A stretch of 64,000 nucleotides of DNA from Crocodylus rhombifer (lineage: Eukaryota; Chordata; Crocodylia; Crocodylidae), in the NCBI GenBank assembly GCA_038503035.1, contig JAVSML010001089.1, positions 365,650-429,649 of the forward strand. The letters are read 5' to 3'. Position numbers and translations under genes: made by a program. This document shows positions 22,965 through 34,667 of the stretch, one piece after another (position 1 is the stretch's first letter; each line of letters begins with the position of its first letter). The notes under the pieces are model-generated. The model ran no database searches. It was not told the DNA's origin and saw nothing but the letters and a program-made list of their open reading frames with translations.

Positions 22965-23885
22965 GGGGTTGTCAACACACAGCCTGCAAACTGGTTCCAG
23001 CCTGCGGACCCACTAGTTCTGACCCACGGAGCCAGAAAGCTCTGCCTGTGCCTGTAGTACAATTAGGAACCTCAAATCCTGGTCCCAGGCTGCCCATGAC
23101 TCTGGGACAGCATGTGTTCTGGATTCACAGGGTTGTGCAGGGATCTGTGCGAAAGGCAGGTTTCCCCGTGCAGGCTAGCAGCATTCCAATTTACAAGGGG
23201 CTGCTTGGGGCTGCCAGGAGCAGGACATAGGGGGTGCCATGTGCATGTGCACCCCCACACAACACTTGTGCATGTGACCAGGAATACAACCAGGAAACCT
23301 AGAGAGCAGTTCCCTGCAGGTAAGTCTATGTGGGGAGGGGGGCATAGGAGAGGCCTGGTGAGGGCAGATCAAGACCCCCATGGTGAGGGAAGGAGTGGGA
23401 CAGGAGCTGGGGACACTGCCCAGCCAGGGGGGTGCATGGGGCTTGGGCATAGAGTGGGATGGAGCCATGGAAACCTCATCCAGGGGGTGGGGGGGATGGG
23501 AAATATGTGCCCCCACAGCTTTGTGCACAGGTGGGCATGGATGTGGGCTCCTCACTGCAGTCTTGGGGCTCCCCATTCTGCTGCCGTTGCCCCAGGACCC
23601 CTATGCTAACCATGCCACCTTAGTGAGGTGCCCCCTACCCACCCAGCAGCAGGGGGGTGGCAGGGCCAGTAGTGGCAGTGTGGACTTGTGCCCTGTGTTG
23701 CTTCTGGGTGGGCATGGGGCATGCGGCTGGTATGGGGCTCCTGGAGGAAGAGCAGCAGGGCAGGAAGTCCTGAACCTGCAGTAGGCAGCCCGCAGCTGGG
23801 CCAGGCTGCTGGTGGGGAGGAGTGGGGGGAGAGGAAGGTGAGCATATATCCCACCTTTCCATTTTGACAGTGTGGTCACCCTAGT
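22965..23885. mobile_element. GC-rich composite of DNA-transposon debris
   Basis: The left edge CCGGGGTTGTCAACACAC resembles a hAT end. The right edge TGACAGTGTGGTCACCCTAG resembles the right terminus of the AGGGTTACC family at 34062-34657, so at least two elements are probably joined. The interior is G-rich and stop-poor, giving overlapping frames of up to about 165 residues on both strands (for example 23112-23609 plus and 23175-23576 minus) without motifs. A donor-like GCAG/GTAAGT sits at 23320. Confidence 0.45.
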
Positions 23886-24227
23886 AACCAATGTTTGATT
23901 GTTGCGGACTGTTGGTGCAAGCACCTGCAAGTTGAGTCAGATACTTTTTACAAGGCTAAAAATGTTTGGCAGGAAGCAGTTGCATGGACTGATATGGTGG
24001 AAAGTTATTTCTTTACTAACAAGCTTTGAGAGTTAAAGAGCAAGATGGAGGATTAGTATGCATCAGAAAAAGGTCAGGAAAAAAAATCTTTGAGTTCCTC
24101 AAGATAAAATGTGAATTGAATGAAAATGTCTGTTGGCGTGGAGGAGCAGAGCACTGTGTGTGGTTCTAGATTGCAAGGTTGACGTATCCTCTTTACCTTG
24201 AAAGGAAATTCTCTACTTTCAGAGTCA

Positions 24228-24412
24228 GCTATATATGGTTTGTGGGCTGGATTTGGCCCATGAAATGATTATGCTTATCTTGGGTACGGTGGAGGAGGTT
24301 GCTGGAAGGAGAGCAATGTCTTTGTGGGGGCGAAGGGGAGGAGAGGTTAGTGGCCAACAGAAATAATTGGTTTGTAAGCAGTGGCTTGTAAAAGGTTGCT
24401 GACACTTGCTGT
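24228..24412 (-). mobile_element. hAT-like fragment
   Basis: GGGCTGGATTTGGCCCATGA (interior) and TAAAAGGTTGCTGACACTTG (inverse of a CA-GTGTCAGCAACC terminus) are typical of small hAT elements. No target duplication was seen, so it is partial. Confidence 0.45.
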
Positions 24413-25095
24413 ACTTTGTCCCAACTTTTTAACATCAATGCCAGGGCGGCATGTGTGGGAAGTATATCCTAATGGAGGTGAACAACTTAATTTACTAGAA
24501 GCATAAAAACGTTGTTTATCAACATTAAATGCACACAGTGTTTCAGCTGACCTTTACAGTTATTGCAAAATTAATAATTAACAGCATAATTTATAGACTG
24601 TCATATAAGGAACTACAGGAAGTTGGTAACTGCGTAATATATACTTTCAGATGACTAATTCCAGATATGTTAGCCAATTGGAGTTTTGCAGTCTATTTTT
24701 TGGCATGCTCTTTTCTTTATCATTGCCGTTGAGTCACCTGATCAGTGACAGAATAATTTCATTGAAAAGGTGGGGCTTTCTCCTTGTTTCTTAGTAAGCC
24801 GCTGCACGTTAACAGCGAATTGGCATCCAAACTGTTGGCCAGAATGAGATTCCTCCTATTAGAGCTGATTCTGTGGCACAACACATGCCATTCCTTAAGA
24901 CCTTGTTTGATCAGCTGTGCTTGTGTTCATGAATCATGGTTAAAGGTCCCTACCCTGCTTTTTAATTATTTTCTTTTGTCAGAAGCACATGAATATTTTC
25001 CGCGTATAGTGTTGGTACTACAGCTGACACAAATGTATGTGTCATTATACCAGAGGTATAATGTGGGAAAAACACACCCTGGGTAATCCTGTTAC
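24413..25095. other. Stretch without recognised gene
   Basis: No supported feature. The frame at 24784-25086 shows no recognisable domain. Confidence 0.5.
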
Positions 25096-25385
25096 CCTTC
25101 CTTCCCTCTTACCTTCTGGCTTCAATATGAGACAGTGTGCCTGATGCTACTTGCTACTGCTTGTGCAGTGCATGTCATGAAGTACAGTTTCCAAAATACC
25201 TTGTAGTCCTATAGAGTGGTAGTGCAGTTTGCTGGTGTGGGCAGGGGGAAACTTGCACCCCTTTCTTCGTCTTTTTTTTGTTGTTGTTGCCGAAGCCCGT
25301 ATCGAGAGGGCAAAAAACGCTGATTTTGGTGGCAAAAATGGGGTTGGTTCTTGATTTGACAAGCAAAGTTTCAACCAATCTTCCT
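25096..25385. repeat. Interspersed repeat, pair member 1
   Basis: Blocks TTACCTTCTGGCTTC, GAAGTACAGTTTCC, GCCGAAGCCCG and GGGCAAAAAACGCTGATTTT correspond in order to blocks at 42775-43010. The family was not recognised. Confidence 0.4.
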
Positions 25386-25539
25386 TCTAAGTATGATTCA
25401 AATCTTGGATAGAGATCTTTCGAAATGGAAAGTAACTAACGGGTCCATCAATGAGAGTGCCAACCTGGCTTGGCACCCTGTCATGGCTGTTTACCCTGCC
25501 TGGCACAGCAGAGGGAGCAGGAGGCTAGGTAGATACCAG

Positions 25540-25645
25540 CTGATTCTGTCCAGCCCTGGGCCTGTCTGTCCTGCATCCACGGCCCAGGGCACCAAAACTG
25601 TGGAATGCCCTGGTCAAACCGGGATGTATGGTCACCCTACCCATA
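25540..25645 (-). mobile_element. Fragment of the AGGGTTACC TIR family
   Basis: On the minus strand it reads TAGGGTGACCATACATCCCG followed by GTTTGACCAGG, like the left end of the element at 34062. The other end is not evident. Confidence 0.5.
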
Positions 25646-27111
25646 AGGCAACATGTGATATCAGTTAATACAATAGAAAGCGCTACAGTGGATGTGGGGA
25701 CATTAACAGGGAGAAAGCTAAGACTGGGCTATGGAAGAAATGAAAGTAGGATACACTCATTGTGCAGAGGTATCTATAATGTTTAATGTAGTGAAAGAAA
25801 ATACCTTCCTTCTTTATCCTTTCCCCCACTTTTCCTTAAGGAAATCACATCTTGGAAAGTTGTAACACTTCATTTCTGACTCTAGCCAGTGAGGCAAGAT
25901 CTGTGACAGCATCTCATAGTTAATTATAGCTGACTGTTATGTATTTGGAATGATTGTGAGCTTTTAAAACAAATGTTTATATGAACATATTGATGTCTTG
26001 TAATTGAGGTGTAATTTACGGTAATCTTATATAAAATCTTCCACTAATGTATTTAACTGAAACTTGGTGATGGTAATAGAGACTCAGTGCCAAAATTCTT
26101 TAAAGTATAAATTGTGGAATAGCTGATGAGAATGTGAAGTGATTAGGATTTTGTATGTATGAAGCATGAAATTACGTAACTGGAAGCATTATTAGAATTC
26201 TTTTGTGGTTTTGCATTAGTAGTCAGTACTAGATACTAAAATAAACTAGGAAGACATAAATAACAGTCACATAAAATGAAAATTTATTTAATAACATGGT
26301 TTTGCTGCCTGGTTAATTTATTTATTGCTCAATATTGATGGTGACTTTTGTTTCATTTAAGTTACTCATAACCTAAAATGTGGAAGAAGAGATCTCGTTT
26401 GAATTGGTTTTAACGCTGGGACTCTATGCTTCTGGAAATTGTTCGGTTAAAGTCTTTTCATATGGAGTTGTGCAATATTTCCTATAAATATTTACTCTTC
26501 TCAACCCTATTCATAGTTCTGTTATTTTTTCACACTTTTATTATATTTCCAACACTAAATCAAATTACTTATAAAATCTAAAGCATGTTCTCCAAGGGGA
26601 GAGTGTTTCAAGTGTTGTCTAATCTTAACCTTGAAGTTTCATTATATATGTATACGAAATAAAGAAAAAATCAAAAGGCTGAATTTTGTGTAAGGCTCCA
26701 TCATAGGCAGTTAGGCATTAGACCATTACGCAAGTGGAATATGGAGGGTTACCCATGAACTCTCATTGTCTTTTGAACTGAGATTGTTGAAATGTATACA
26801 TTGTGAAAAATAACCATTTGGCCTTTGAAAGGAGTATGACAGATGATTGTTTATATAAGTTTAGCTCTAGAATTTCATATACAGTGGATTGATATCTTTA
26901 ATTTTTTGCTTTCACTTTGAGTTTCATAAGTATACTTCTAATGTACTAAACATGAGAATGTACATATTGACAGTAACTTTTTAGTTATGTGATGGGAAAA
27001 ATGAATTTCTTCCTGTTGTTTTGATTACATCTTGAGAAATACAAGAGTAAGGATATTACCTAAAGCTTGATTTCCCTCCCCCCCCCCCCATGTTGGCTTC
27101 AAGTTCATATA
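25646..27111. other. AT-rich stretch without recognised gene
   Basis: Long AT-rich DNA with a run of 12 C at 27078-27089 near its right edge. No coding or RNA feature was seen. Confidence 0.55.
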
Positions 27112-27119
27112 CTTTAGAA

Positions 27120-28397
27120 CAGGTATAGGCAAGGTTTTTTTGGCCTGAGTGCTGAAAAAAACCACAATGTCTACCTCAGAAGGTGCTAGAGTGCCGGCAT
27201 GCCAGAAAAACAAAACAAGGGGTGGGGGATACATGGCAGGATGCACTGCATATTAATATAGTTAATCATCATAAATGTGGACAGTAAATACCAGATTTTC
27301 TAAAAATTGTAAACCTGGTGACAATAAAAACTTCTGATACTCCATTTGATCTTGTGTATTTGTTTTGTGCGGGTCCCCCCACAACAGTCCCCCAGCCCTG
27401 CTCAGGCCCCTTGCCCCCACCCAAAGCCCCTGCCCCTGCCACTTCCCTGTGTGGCCCCTCTGCGTGCTGCTGCTCTGGGTCACACATACTGTGCTCCCAG
27501 CCCTGCTGCCCTCACCGGGCCCTCCAGAGCACAGTGTGTGTGACTCAGAGTGGCAACGCATAGAGGGGCTGTGCAGGGAAGTTGCCTGCCACTGCAAGTT
27601 CTGCACTACCCTGGTCACACTTCCCCTGTATGCCCAGGGGCTGTGCCCCTTGCTGCTGCCCACACTTGCAGGGGAAGTGTGGCCAGGGTAGCGGGGAGCT
27701 CAGAGCAGCAGGCAGATTTCATGCACCTCCCTACTGTGCCGGGTTCTACACAGTGCTCTGCAGAGGCGGCAGGGAGGGCAGGAAGGTGGGGAGCATTGCC
27801 GGCATCTGCTGCCTCCCTGGAGCCCGTGGCCGGGTCCGGGTCTGGGAGGCAGCTAGGGCCGGGTTCCAGAGGCAGCAGCTGCTTGCAGTCTCCTGGCTGC
27901 AGCTGGCTCAGGCTCTGGATAGCTGCTGCCAACCACAGATCCTGGACTGCTTGTAGCAGGGCTTGTGTCCTCCCAGCTGCCTGCCTGCTGGGAGCTACCT
28001 GGGCTGTGTGGCTATCGGAAGCTACCCAGAACCTAGCCAGGCTGCAGCCAGAAGGCTGCAAAAAGCTGCTGCTGCCTCCCCACCCCAGCCCCAGCTGTCT
28101 CGCTGCCTTCCTGGAGCCCAGGGCCAGAAGTGCTGGCACTGTGTCTTTCAGGGCCAGAGCTGGGGCAGGGAGGCAACAGTTGTTTGCATCCTCCCAGCTG
28201 CAGCTGGCCCAGGCTTTGGGGTTGCTGCTGCCAGCCATGGTTGCAGCAGGGCTTGCAGCCCCCCAGCTGCCTGCTGGGAGCAGCCCAGGCTCCTTGGCTG
28301 GCAGCAGCTGTCTAGAGCCTCGGATGGGGGTGGCATGCTGAGCAAAATGTCCTCGCATACCATGCTTGGCATGCGTGCTGGGGGTTGCCGACCCCTG
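27120..28397. mobile_element. Non-autonomous hAT transposon with exact 8-bp target duplication
   Basis: CTTTAGAA is present at 27112-27119 and again at 28398-28405. The element starts CAGGTATAGGCAA and ends TTGCCGACCCCTG, an imperfect inverted repeat of the hAT pattern. The interior (about 27365-28340) is strikingly GC-rich. It contains a direct duplication with a spacing of about 300 bases: CTGCAGCTGGCTCAGGCTCT near 27898 and CTGCAGCTGGCCCAGGCTTT near 28199, each followed by similar GCTGCTGCCA...GCAGGGCTTG blocks. Long frames on both strands (263 residues plus, 247 minus) are made of A, L, P, S and C with no transposase motifs. Confidence 0.85.
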
Positions 28398-28405
28398 CTT
28401 TAGAA

Positions 28406-29765
28406 TAATTTCCGTGATGCTTCATGCGGAAAACTGAAGATTTTGGCAACATACTTTTTAGTGGTACACAAGGAAAAAGGCAGAGTCCTTGTTTGAATGA
28501 CAAGCAGTCGTACCATCCCAAGCAGAGTAGCAAGAATATTCTTCAGTCTAGTAACTTGGGTGTTTTCTAAAGTTCTACTGAATTAAGTAAAAAGGTGATT
28601 GAGTGAAATCTCTTGTGTGTGAAAAGGAAATTGGAATAAAGCTGAGTTGCTCAGGGTGATGCAGACGCATCTTTTTCAGAGTGGGGGAAATACAGAACAG
28701 AGAAAATTAATCTTGTTCTTCACATACAAGGGGAAAAAATATCTGTTAGCAAGTAACAATTAATACATTCCAAATTTCTGAGGCAAGGCAAGTAAAAGCC
28801 TTTCCTTGACTAGCCTCAAGGAACACACATGTAAAATATAATATTTTTTGGTGAATAATCAAATTGTGGGAGAGGTTTCTTTGGCTTGGCCTAAAATACA
28901 GAAATCCAATAACAATACTGTTGGATTTGGAATGTTTTTTCTTCCCCCTGTTAAAAGCCACATAACCTTCCACATACAAAAATATTTTTAACTAAATATT
29001 GTTAATTTGGTTGTCCCTAAATGTGTATAATTAAAGAGTGACTTAAGAACCCTCAAAATAATGTCCAAACAGAAGGTGATAATACATCTCGTCCACAAAA
29101 TAATCTCAATGAGACTGTGTAAAAGAGAGTTTTAGCTTGAACTCTGTTTTTCCTTGTTTCTGTGGTTTGAAACATGGTGTAAACAACTTACTTGCTTTAA
29201 CTCTTAAAAAGTTAACTGAAACTGCAACCTACACACTGTGATTGATAGTTAAATTTAAACAACTGATATGTTCAAGCATGTTTTTGACTGATGTGGAAAG
29301 GAGGGGAAAAACATTCAGTTAAATGATCTTTCCAAATATAACATTTCTAAGTGATGTAATTTTTTCCCCATATGTTTTTCTGAATGGAACTAGTGTTCTC
29401 GTGTTGGGCCAGTGAAACGTCTCTCTTTGGCTATGCATTGTTCAGCAATAAATCCAGAGTTTTCTAAGCAAACGTATTGGAGATAACAAACGTCATAAGT
29501 TTATGGAATTAAAAAGGCTGTGCCTTTTCCTTTGCTGGAGAATACTGTATTTTAAACTAAATTCCATTGTTGACTCAATTGCAGTCACCAAATTTTTCTT
29601 TCAAATCAGATGCCCAAACTCTGCTGAGATTCTGGGACTTACAAATGAATAGAAGTGTATGTAGCTTTGCTATACATGCTTTTTTATATTATTAATATAG
29701 CTCAAAATATCGGAATTGCATTTCTTGTCTTTCTGATCAATGGGAAGGACTGACATGCAGACATG
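28406..29765. other. AT-rich stretch without recognised gene
   Basis: No coding signals. The evenly complex sequence around 29400-29650 could be conserved non-coding DNA, but this cannot be judged without alignment. Confidence 0.5.
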
Positions 29766-29769
29766 CTAG

Positions 29770-29930
29770 TTGAGTACAACCACAACTCAGTAAATCACTT
29801 AAACATGTTCACAATTTTAAGCATGAGCAAAAGTATCTTTGTGTTCAGTAAAATGCTTACACATGCTTAAATACCAATAAAGTAAATGGATTTAAGCACA
29901 TGCTTAAGTTTTCTGCTGAACTGGAGGCTC
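29770..29930. repeat. Ancient amniote repeat with TTAAGCACATGCTTAAG motif
   Basis: Repeated AAGCATG/CATGCTTAA motifs, including ATTTAAGCACATGCTTAAGT, and the closing TTTTCTGCTGAACTGGAGGC, resemble a common old interspersed repeat of reptiles and birds. Boundaries are approximate. Confidence 0.4.
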
Positions 29931-30615
29931 CATACATAAAGCTAATGTGCAGAAAGAAGCTTGGCTTCACAATAATAATCAATTGGTGAGAGATCTATAA
30001 TGATAAACTTCAGCTTCAGGGAATATATTTATTTCCAACCCACCCTTCAACAATTATGCTCTTGTTGGAATAGTTTGATAAATAACATGGTGCTTTTCCA
30101 GGAAATGTTCCAATCCAAGTTATGAAACTATTCATTCTGACAAATTAGAAGCTAGTATGCTGAGTGCCATTAGTCTGTTTTTAATTTCCTTCTTTTTTTA
30201 ATATATATCCAAAATAGAAGGAGGGTGGAGGAAGCATGAAGCAGTCCACCAGTGAACTGCTCAGATTGAATCTGGGAGGCAGCCAGAATTAGTTTTTGAA
30301 TAACTGGAACTTGTTGCAAATTTGGAAACTGTAACCCATGAGTATTTTGCATTCCCTGATGTATAGGGTTTCTGAGGTTATACATTTATATATAACCCCC
30401 CTCCCCCCCACATAAGGTTGTATAAATCACACTGACCCTGATTATGACTTTTTTCCCCCTTTTTTTTATTGGCATGGAAAAAGTTGTTTTATTTGATGCC
30501 AAGCATTAAGACTTGATTTTTCTTTCTTCATTGTAATGAAGCAGTCTATTCTATCTAGTTATAGTTTGAATAATTATTCAAATTTTTATTTCTCAAAAAG
30601 CTATATGAGTTTAAG
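29931..30615. other. Stretch without recognised gene
   Basis: No supported feature. Confidence 0.5.
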
Positions 30616-30623
30616 TAAGATAG

Positions 30624-30878
30624 CAGTGATTCTCAACCAGGGTTCCACGGCACACGGGTGCTTCCAGATCCTCTGAAGGGTGCCTTGAGGTGTGGGGCAC
30701 CAGTTAAGGGCAAGTTCAAGCTTACCCTAGCCTGACCAGTATTCCACCCCCACTGCCTGGCCCCTCTGCAAGGAGGTAAGCACCATAATATATAAATTAG
30801 GTTTTTTTAATTGAGTGCTACTCAATTCACAAAAGTTGTAGAGGGGTGTCTCTAGCCCAAAAATTTAGAGAACCATTG
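30624..30878. mobile_element. Short non-autonomous hAT element
   Basis: The left end CAGTGATTCTCAACC and the right end TTTAGAGAACCATTG are inverted repeats. The flanking 8-mers TAAGATAG (30616-30623) and TATCATAG (30879-30886) agree at six of eight positions. No coding capacity. Confidence 0.65.
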
Positions 30879-30886
30879 TATCATAG

Positions 30887-31750
30887 GCTCTTACCTAAAC
30901 AGATTGCAGTAGTTTCCATCCTTAATAATATGAGCCAGTTGGTACCGGCAGTCTTGCAATACATTTATTGAATCGGAATTTTTTTTATTTCCTAACTTGC
31001 AAAACCTATGGACTAGCCACTTGTTAGATGTCATGAGTGAATCTGTGAAGGTCCAAAGTGTGAAATGATGGTTATCTTATTCTCAGGCTTTTATGCTCAT
31101 GAATAATCATCAGCCATGCCAAACCAAACATTCCTCTGTATTCTTTTTCTCTTGCTTTCAATTTACAGTTAGAAAAGAAATTCTTCTGCTCTTTTGTGCA
31201 CTGTTGTTTAGTAAATTGTTTAGCAAATGCTCATGGAGTGCATGGGAATTCTACATGTTGCTAACTTCTTAATTTTTTGTAACTCCTGGGTAAGATTTAT
31301 GTTTGTTGCAGATTCTATAATTGTTTCCTTATGTTGTAGCACAACTAAGGGGGGCAACTGGGGTAGCAGTCCTAGGCATGGCCTTTGTTGGGGTTGGGAG
31401 GTGGAAAAATAGCTGCAGCTGCATCAGTGGCTTATTACACCACTGCGATGAGCACCACAGCAGCCAACACATTACAGAGCACTTTCAAGCCTCAGAGCTG
31501 CCCTACTGTGCCTCTTTTCAGGCAATAACTATGATGTTAAAACACCACTTAATAGGACAAGTAAACTTGACACATTGTACGTAGAAGAGGTAATAATTAA
31601 ATTATACTAAATAGCGATATCTCTTATTTTGGTTTAGTGTACAACATTAATTTTATTACTAGCAAATTTATGGTTCGAGTCACAAAACAGTGCAGAAAAT
31701 TTGAGGTTTTTCCTTTAAAATGGGAGGTGTGTGTGTATGTATGTGCACGC
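30887..31750. other. Stretch without recognised gene
   Basis: AT-rich DNA with a slightly GC-richer patch at 31340-31520 that was not recognised. Confidence 0.5.
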
Positions 31751-31751
31751 A

Positions 31752-32940
31752 CATAGTTTCATAGTTTCTAGGGTCAGAAGAGACCTGAACAGATCATCAA
31801 GTCCGACCCCCTGCCCTAGGCAGGAATGAGTGCTGGGATCATAATACGCCAGCCAGATATCGATCCAGCCTCCTCTTGAAGACCCCCAAGGTAGGAGAGA
31901 GCACCACCTCCCTTGGGAGTCCATTCCAGAGCCTGGCAGCCCTAACTGTAAAGTAATGCCTCCTGATATCAAGCCTAAACCTGCTCTCAATCAATTTGTG
32001 GCCATTATTCCTTGTTATCCCAGGTGGTGCCTGTGGGAACAGAGCCTCAACTATTTTCTGCTGGTCCCCCCACTGGTGAGCTCATGGATGGTTACCAGAT
32101 CCCCTCTCAGTCTTCTCTTGCGAAGGCTGAACAGATTCAGGCCGTTTAGTCTCTCTTCGTAGGGCCTGACCTGCTGCCCCCGATCATGCGAGTGGCCCTC
32201 CTCTGGACCCTCTCCATGCTGTCCACATCCCTCTTGAAGTGTGGCGCCCAAAACTGGATGCAGTACTCCAGCTGCGGCCTGACCAGTGCCATGTAGAGGG
32301 GAAGGATCACCTCCCTGGACCTGCTTGTGATGCATCTGTAGATACGCAACAAGGTGTGGTTAGACCGCTTCTTTGCATTGGTGGCTCCTGTCCACCCTGG
32401 AGTCAACAATGACTCCAAGATCCCTTTCAGCTGCTGTGTTGTTCAGAAGTGTGTTCCCCAGCCTATAGGTGTGTTGCAGGTTCTTTCTCCCTAGATGCAG
32501 CACCCTGTACTTGTCTGCACTGAACTCCGTCCTATTCTCATCCGCCCACCTCTGTAACCTGTCTAGATCTAGTTAGATTCTGTCCCTCCCCTCCAGTGAA
32601 CCCACTTCTCCCCACATCTTTGTGTCATCAGTGAATCTGGATAGCGTGCTTTCCATGCCTACCTCCAAGTCACTGTAAAGATGTTGAATAGCACAGGCCT
32701 GAGGAGCAAGCCCTAGAGAACTCCACTGCCCACATCCCTCCAGGTCGAAAACGACCCATCCACCACCACTCTCTGGGTGCGACCACCGAGCCAATTTGCC
32801 ACCCATCTGACTGTGTAGTCAGTGCCGCAGTCGCCTAGTTTTTTTATGAGAATGGGGTGAGAAACAGTGTCAAAGGCCATCTTGAAGTCCAGGTAGATGA
32901 CATTCACCTCAACGACCATATCCAAGGACTTTGTGACCTA
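31752..32940 (-). mobile_element. CR1 LINE, 5'-truncated and decayed (minus strand)
   Basis: The minus-strand 3' end (plus 31752-31810, CATAGTTTCATAGTTTCTAG then GGGTCAGAAGAGACC) is the CR1 3' UTR with its short terminal repeat, close to the 3' end of the copy at 57.2 kb. Going upstream on the minus strand, the coding remnant shows LPLYMALVRPQLEYCIQFW, then FTDDTKMWGEV (RT motif C, usually F/YADD), and VIYLDFKMAFDTVSHP (motif A). It is cut at about 32940 within the RT, so endonuclease and ORF1 are missing. Frameshifts and stops split it. Confidence 0.9.
32146..32925 (-). pseudogene. CR1 reverse transcriptase fragment, frameshifted
   Basis: Three broken frames of one gene lie at 32925-32713 (RT motif A, YLDFKMAFD), 32806-32573 (TDD motif C) and 32418-32146 (thumb and C-terminal part with FWAPHFKRDVDSMERVQRRA). 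The middle frame overlaps the first, showing a frame change. The encoded enzyme would copy the element's own RNA at the target site, but this copy cannot be functional. Confidence 0.85.
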
Positions 32941-33179
32941 GAAACAAAGTTAGTCTGGCAGGTTCACACATTTTGGAAATACTGTTCAAATGAGCACATT
33001 AAGAAACTAATGCATTGTATAGCTGTTTCTTTTATGGGGGGATTTGAATTCATAAGGACTTATCTTGGTAAATACAGCGCATACAGCGGACAGAATGGTT
33101 GTGTTCTTGTCATTCTAAGATGATCTCTGGACTGCTTAAGCATAAATGAGTCTCTCTGATAGGTATCCTTACTACATCT

Positions 33180-33300
33180 CTCTAAGGCAGCCAGTTAGGG
33201 TGACTGAACCTGCCTGGTTCAGAGTGTCATGAGCTTTCATAGGCAGCAGTGTACTTCATCAGATGGTATAAATGGACACTCTGTAGGTGCTGATGACTTT
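33180..33300 (-). repeat. Retroelement tail fragment
   Basis: On the minus strand it reads CTGATGAAGTACACTGCTGC then ATGAAAGCTCATGAC, the common 'GATGAAGT...GAAAGCTCATG' tail phrase of reptile retroelements. Ends are unclear. Confidence 0.4.
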
Positions 33301-33702
33301 AAAGTGGGGTGTGAGTTAAAATGCAATATATTTGATTTAGGAAATTCACTAGTGCTATAAAAGGGGTTTCTTTCTTTCCTATTTCAGTATTGCCACTCCC
33401 AAGCATCCAAAAAGTAAAAAATCCATGAAATACCATAGGTCTTGAATTTGTATTTCTCTTTTGGATTGTGAACCTTTGTGTTAAGCTTGAAATGTGACTA
33501 TTCAGTTACAACGACTATAAACATTACTTTAAAAAGGAGAGAGCTCTTGTGGTTCTTGCCTAATCCCATGACTCCAGGAGCTTCAAGAATAATGAGAAAT
33601 GCCACAAGTTGTGACTAAATTCACAAAAACCTCTCTTTCTTTACACCAGATCAGTGTGTAAGATCAACATGATCTTAATATGCTACTGTGGACAGGCTAA
33701 GA

Positions 33703-33965
33703 TAGTGGTTTCCAACCTTTTTAGATTCAAGGCACCCCTCAGAAAATGCCAGCTCTTTCTTACCTTTACTTGTTTCTAGTCTGTGGAAAAATAATAGAGC
33801 AATTCTGTTGCAAAGAACTTGGAAAGAGCACAGAATGTTTGTAACACCATAGGTCCTGTTTTAAATCTCTGGATTTATCTTGTATAGGTGTTTGCACACA
33901 TAACAGTCCTAATTTTCGGTGGCACTCTTAAAAGGTTCTCATGGCATCTTGGCTGGGAATTACTG
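33703..33965. mobile_element. Short non-autonomous hAT element
   Basis: TAGTGGTTTCCAACC at the left and GGCTGGGAATTACTG at the right are inverted repeats. The flanking 8-mers GGCTAAGA and GTCTAGGA agree at six of eight positions. An interior GGCACCCCTCAG is typical of this kind of hAT. Non-coding. Confidence 0.65.
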
Positions 33966-34061
33966 GTCTAGGAACCAGCTGATACAGAAATGGAAATATG
34001 ACATAGAAGCACCACATGCAGTGTAAGCAAGTAGAATGCACGCATGCAAAGCAAATATATT

Positions 34062-34657
34062 AGGGTTACCATACGTCTGGGTTTTTCTGGACATGTCCTC
34101 TTTTTGGGTCCCCCCATCTCCATCCAGGGAGGTTTTTTTTAAATATCAGCAAATGTCTGGGATTTTGCTCTACCTCTTCTTCCTGATACTTTCCAACTTG
34201 CCCCAGCAAGGAGCTGCTTGGGGACTTGGGGGGAAGGGAGGCAGAGCCATCCTGTGTGTCTGCGTGCAGGCCCTGGCAGCTGCACGCAGATAAGTCCATG
34301 TGTGTGTGACTGCAGATCCTGGAGCTGCAGCAGGATGGGGAGGTACCTGCCCCTCTAGTGCGGGAAGGGGGTGGAGAGATTTTTGGGGGGCAGCAGGGAG
34401 CAGTGTGGGCAGCAGGGCTGGGAGGGACAGGGGCCTGTGGGTCAGGAATGATGGCCATTAGCATGGATGTGGGTACTGTGGGTTGGGAGTGAGGGGCACC
34501 AGCATGGTCTGGGGGGTGCGGTACTGTGGTTTGGGTGTAAGGGACAGGGGCAAGGCACAGGCATATCACTGCCCCTCTCCCCCCCACAGTCATATACCCC
34601 CTGCCTCCCTACCCCCACAGGAGTCCTTTTTTTTGAACCTGGAAATATGGTAACCCT
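34062..34657. mobile_element. TIR DNA transposon of the AGGGTTACC family
   Basis: The termini AGGGTTACCATA and TATGGTAACCCT are perfect 12-bp inverted repeats. AAATATATT flanks both sides (34053-34061 and 34658-34666), and the match can be extended to ten bases if the first A is counted. The interior is GC-rich with stop-poor frames on both strands (34066-34593 minus, 175 residues) but no transposase motif. Related fragments lie at 23840-23885, 25540-25645 and 36090-36275. The superfamily is uncertain. Confidence 0.75.
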
Positions 34658-34667
34658 AAATATATTA

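Noticed and set aside
23112..23930. Frames of 165, 133, 134 and 109 residues
   Set aside because: They overlap on both strands in G-rich transposon debris, with no domain or splice structure.
27550..28358. Overlapping frames of 263 (plus) and 247 (minus) residues as a new gene
   Set aside because: They lie wholly inside a hAT element, on opposite strands of the same GC-rich DNA, with low-complexity composition and no motifs. Stop-poor composition explains both.
34066..34593. 175-residue minus-strand frame
   Set aside because: It runs inside the AGGGTTACC element and is proline-rich low complexity; no transposase motif.
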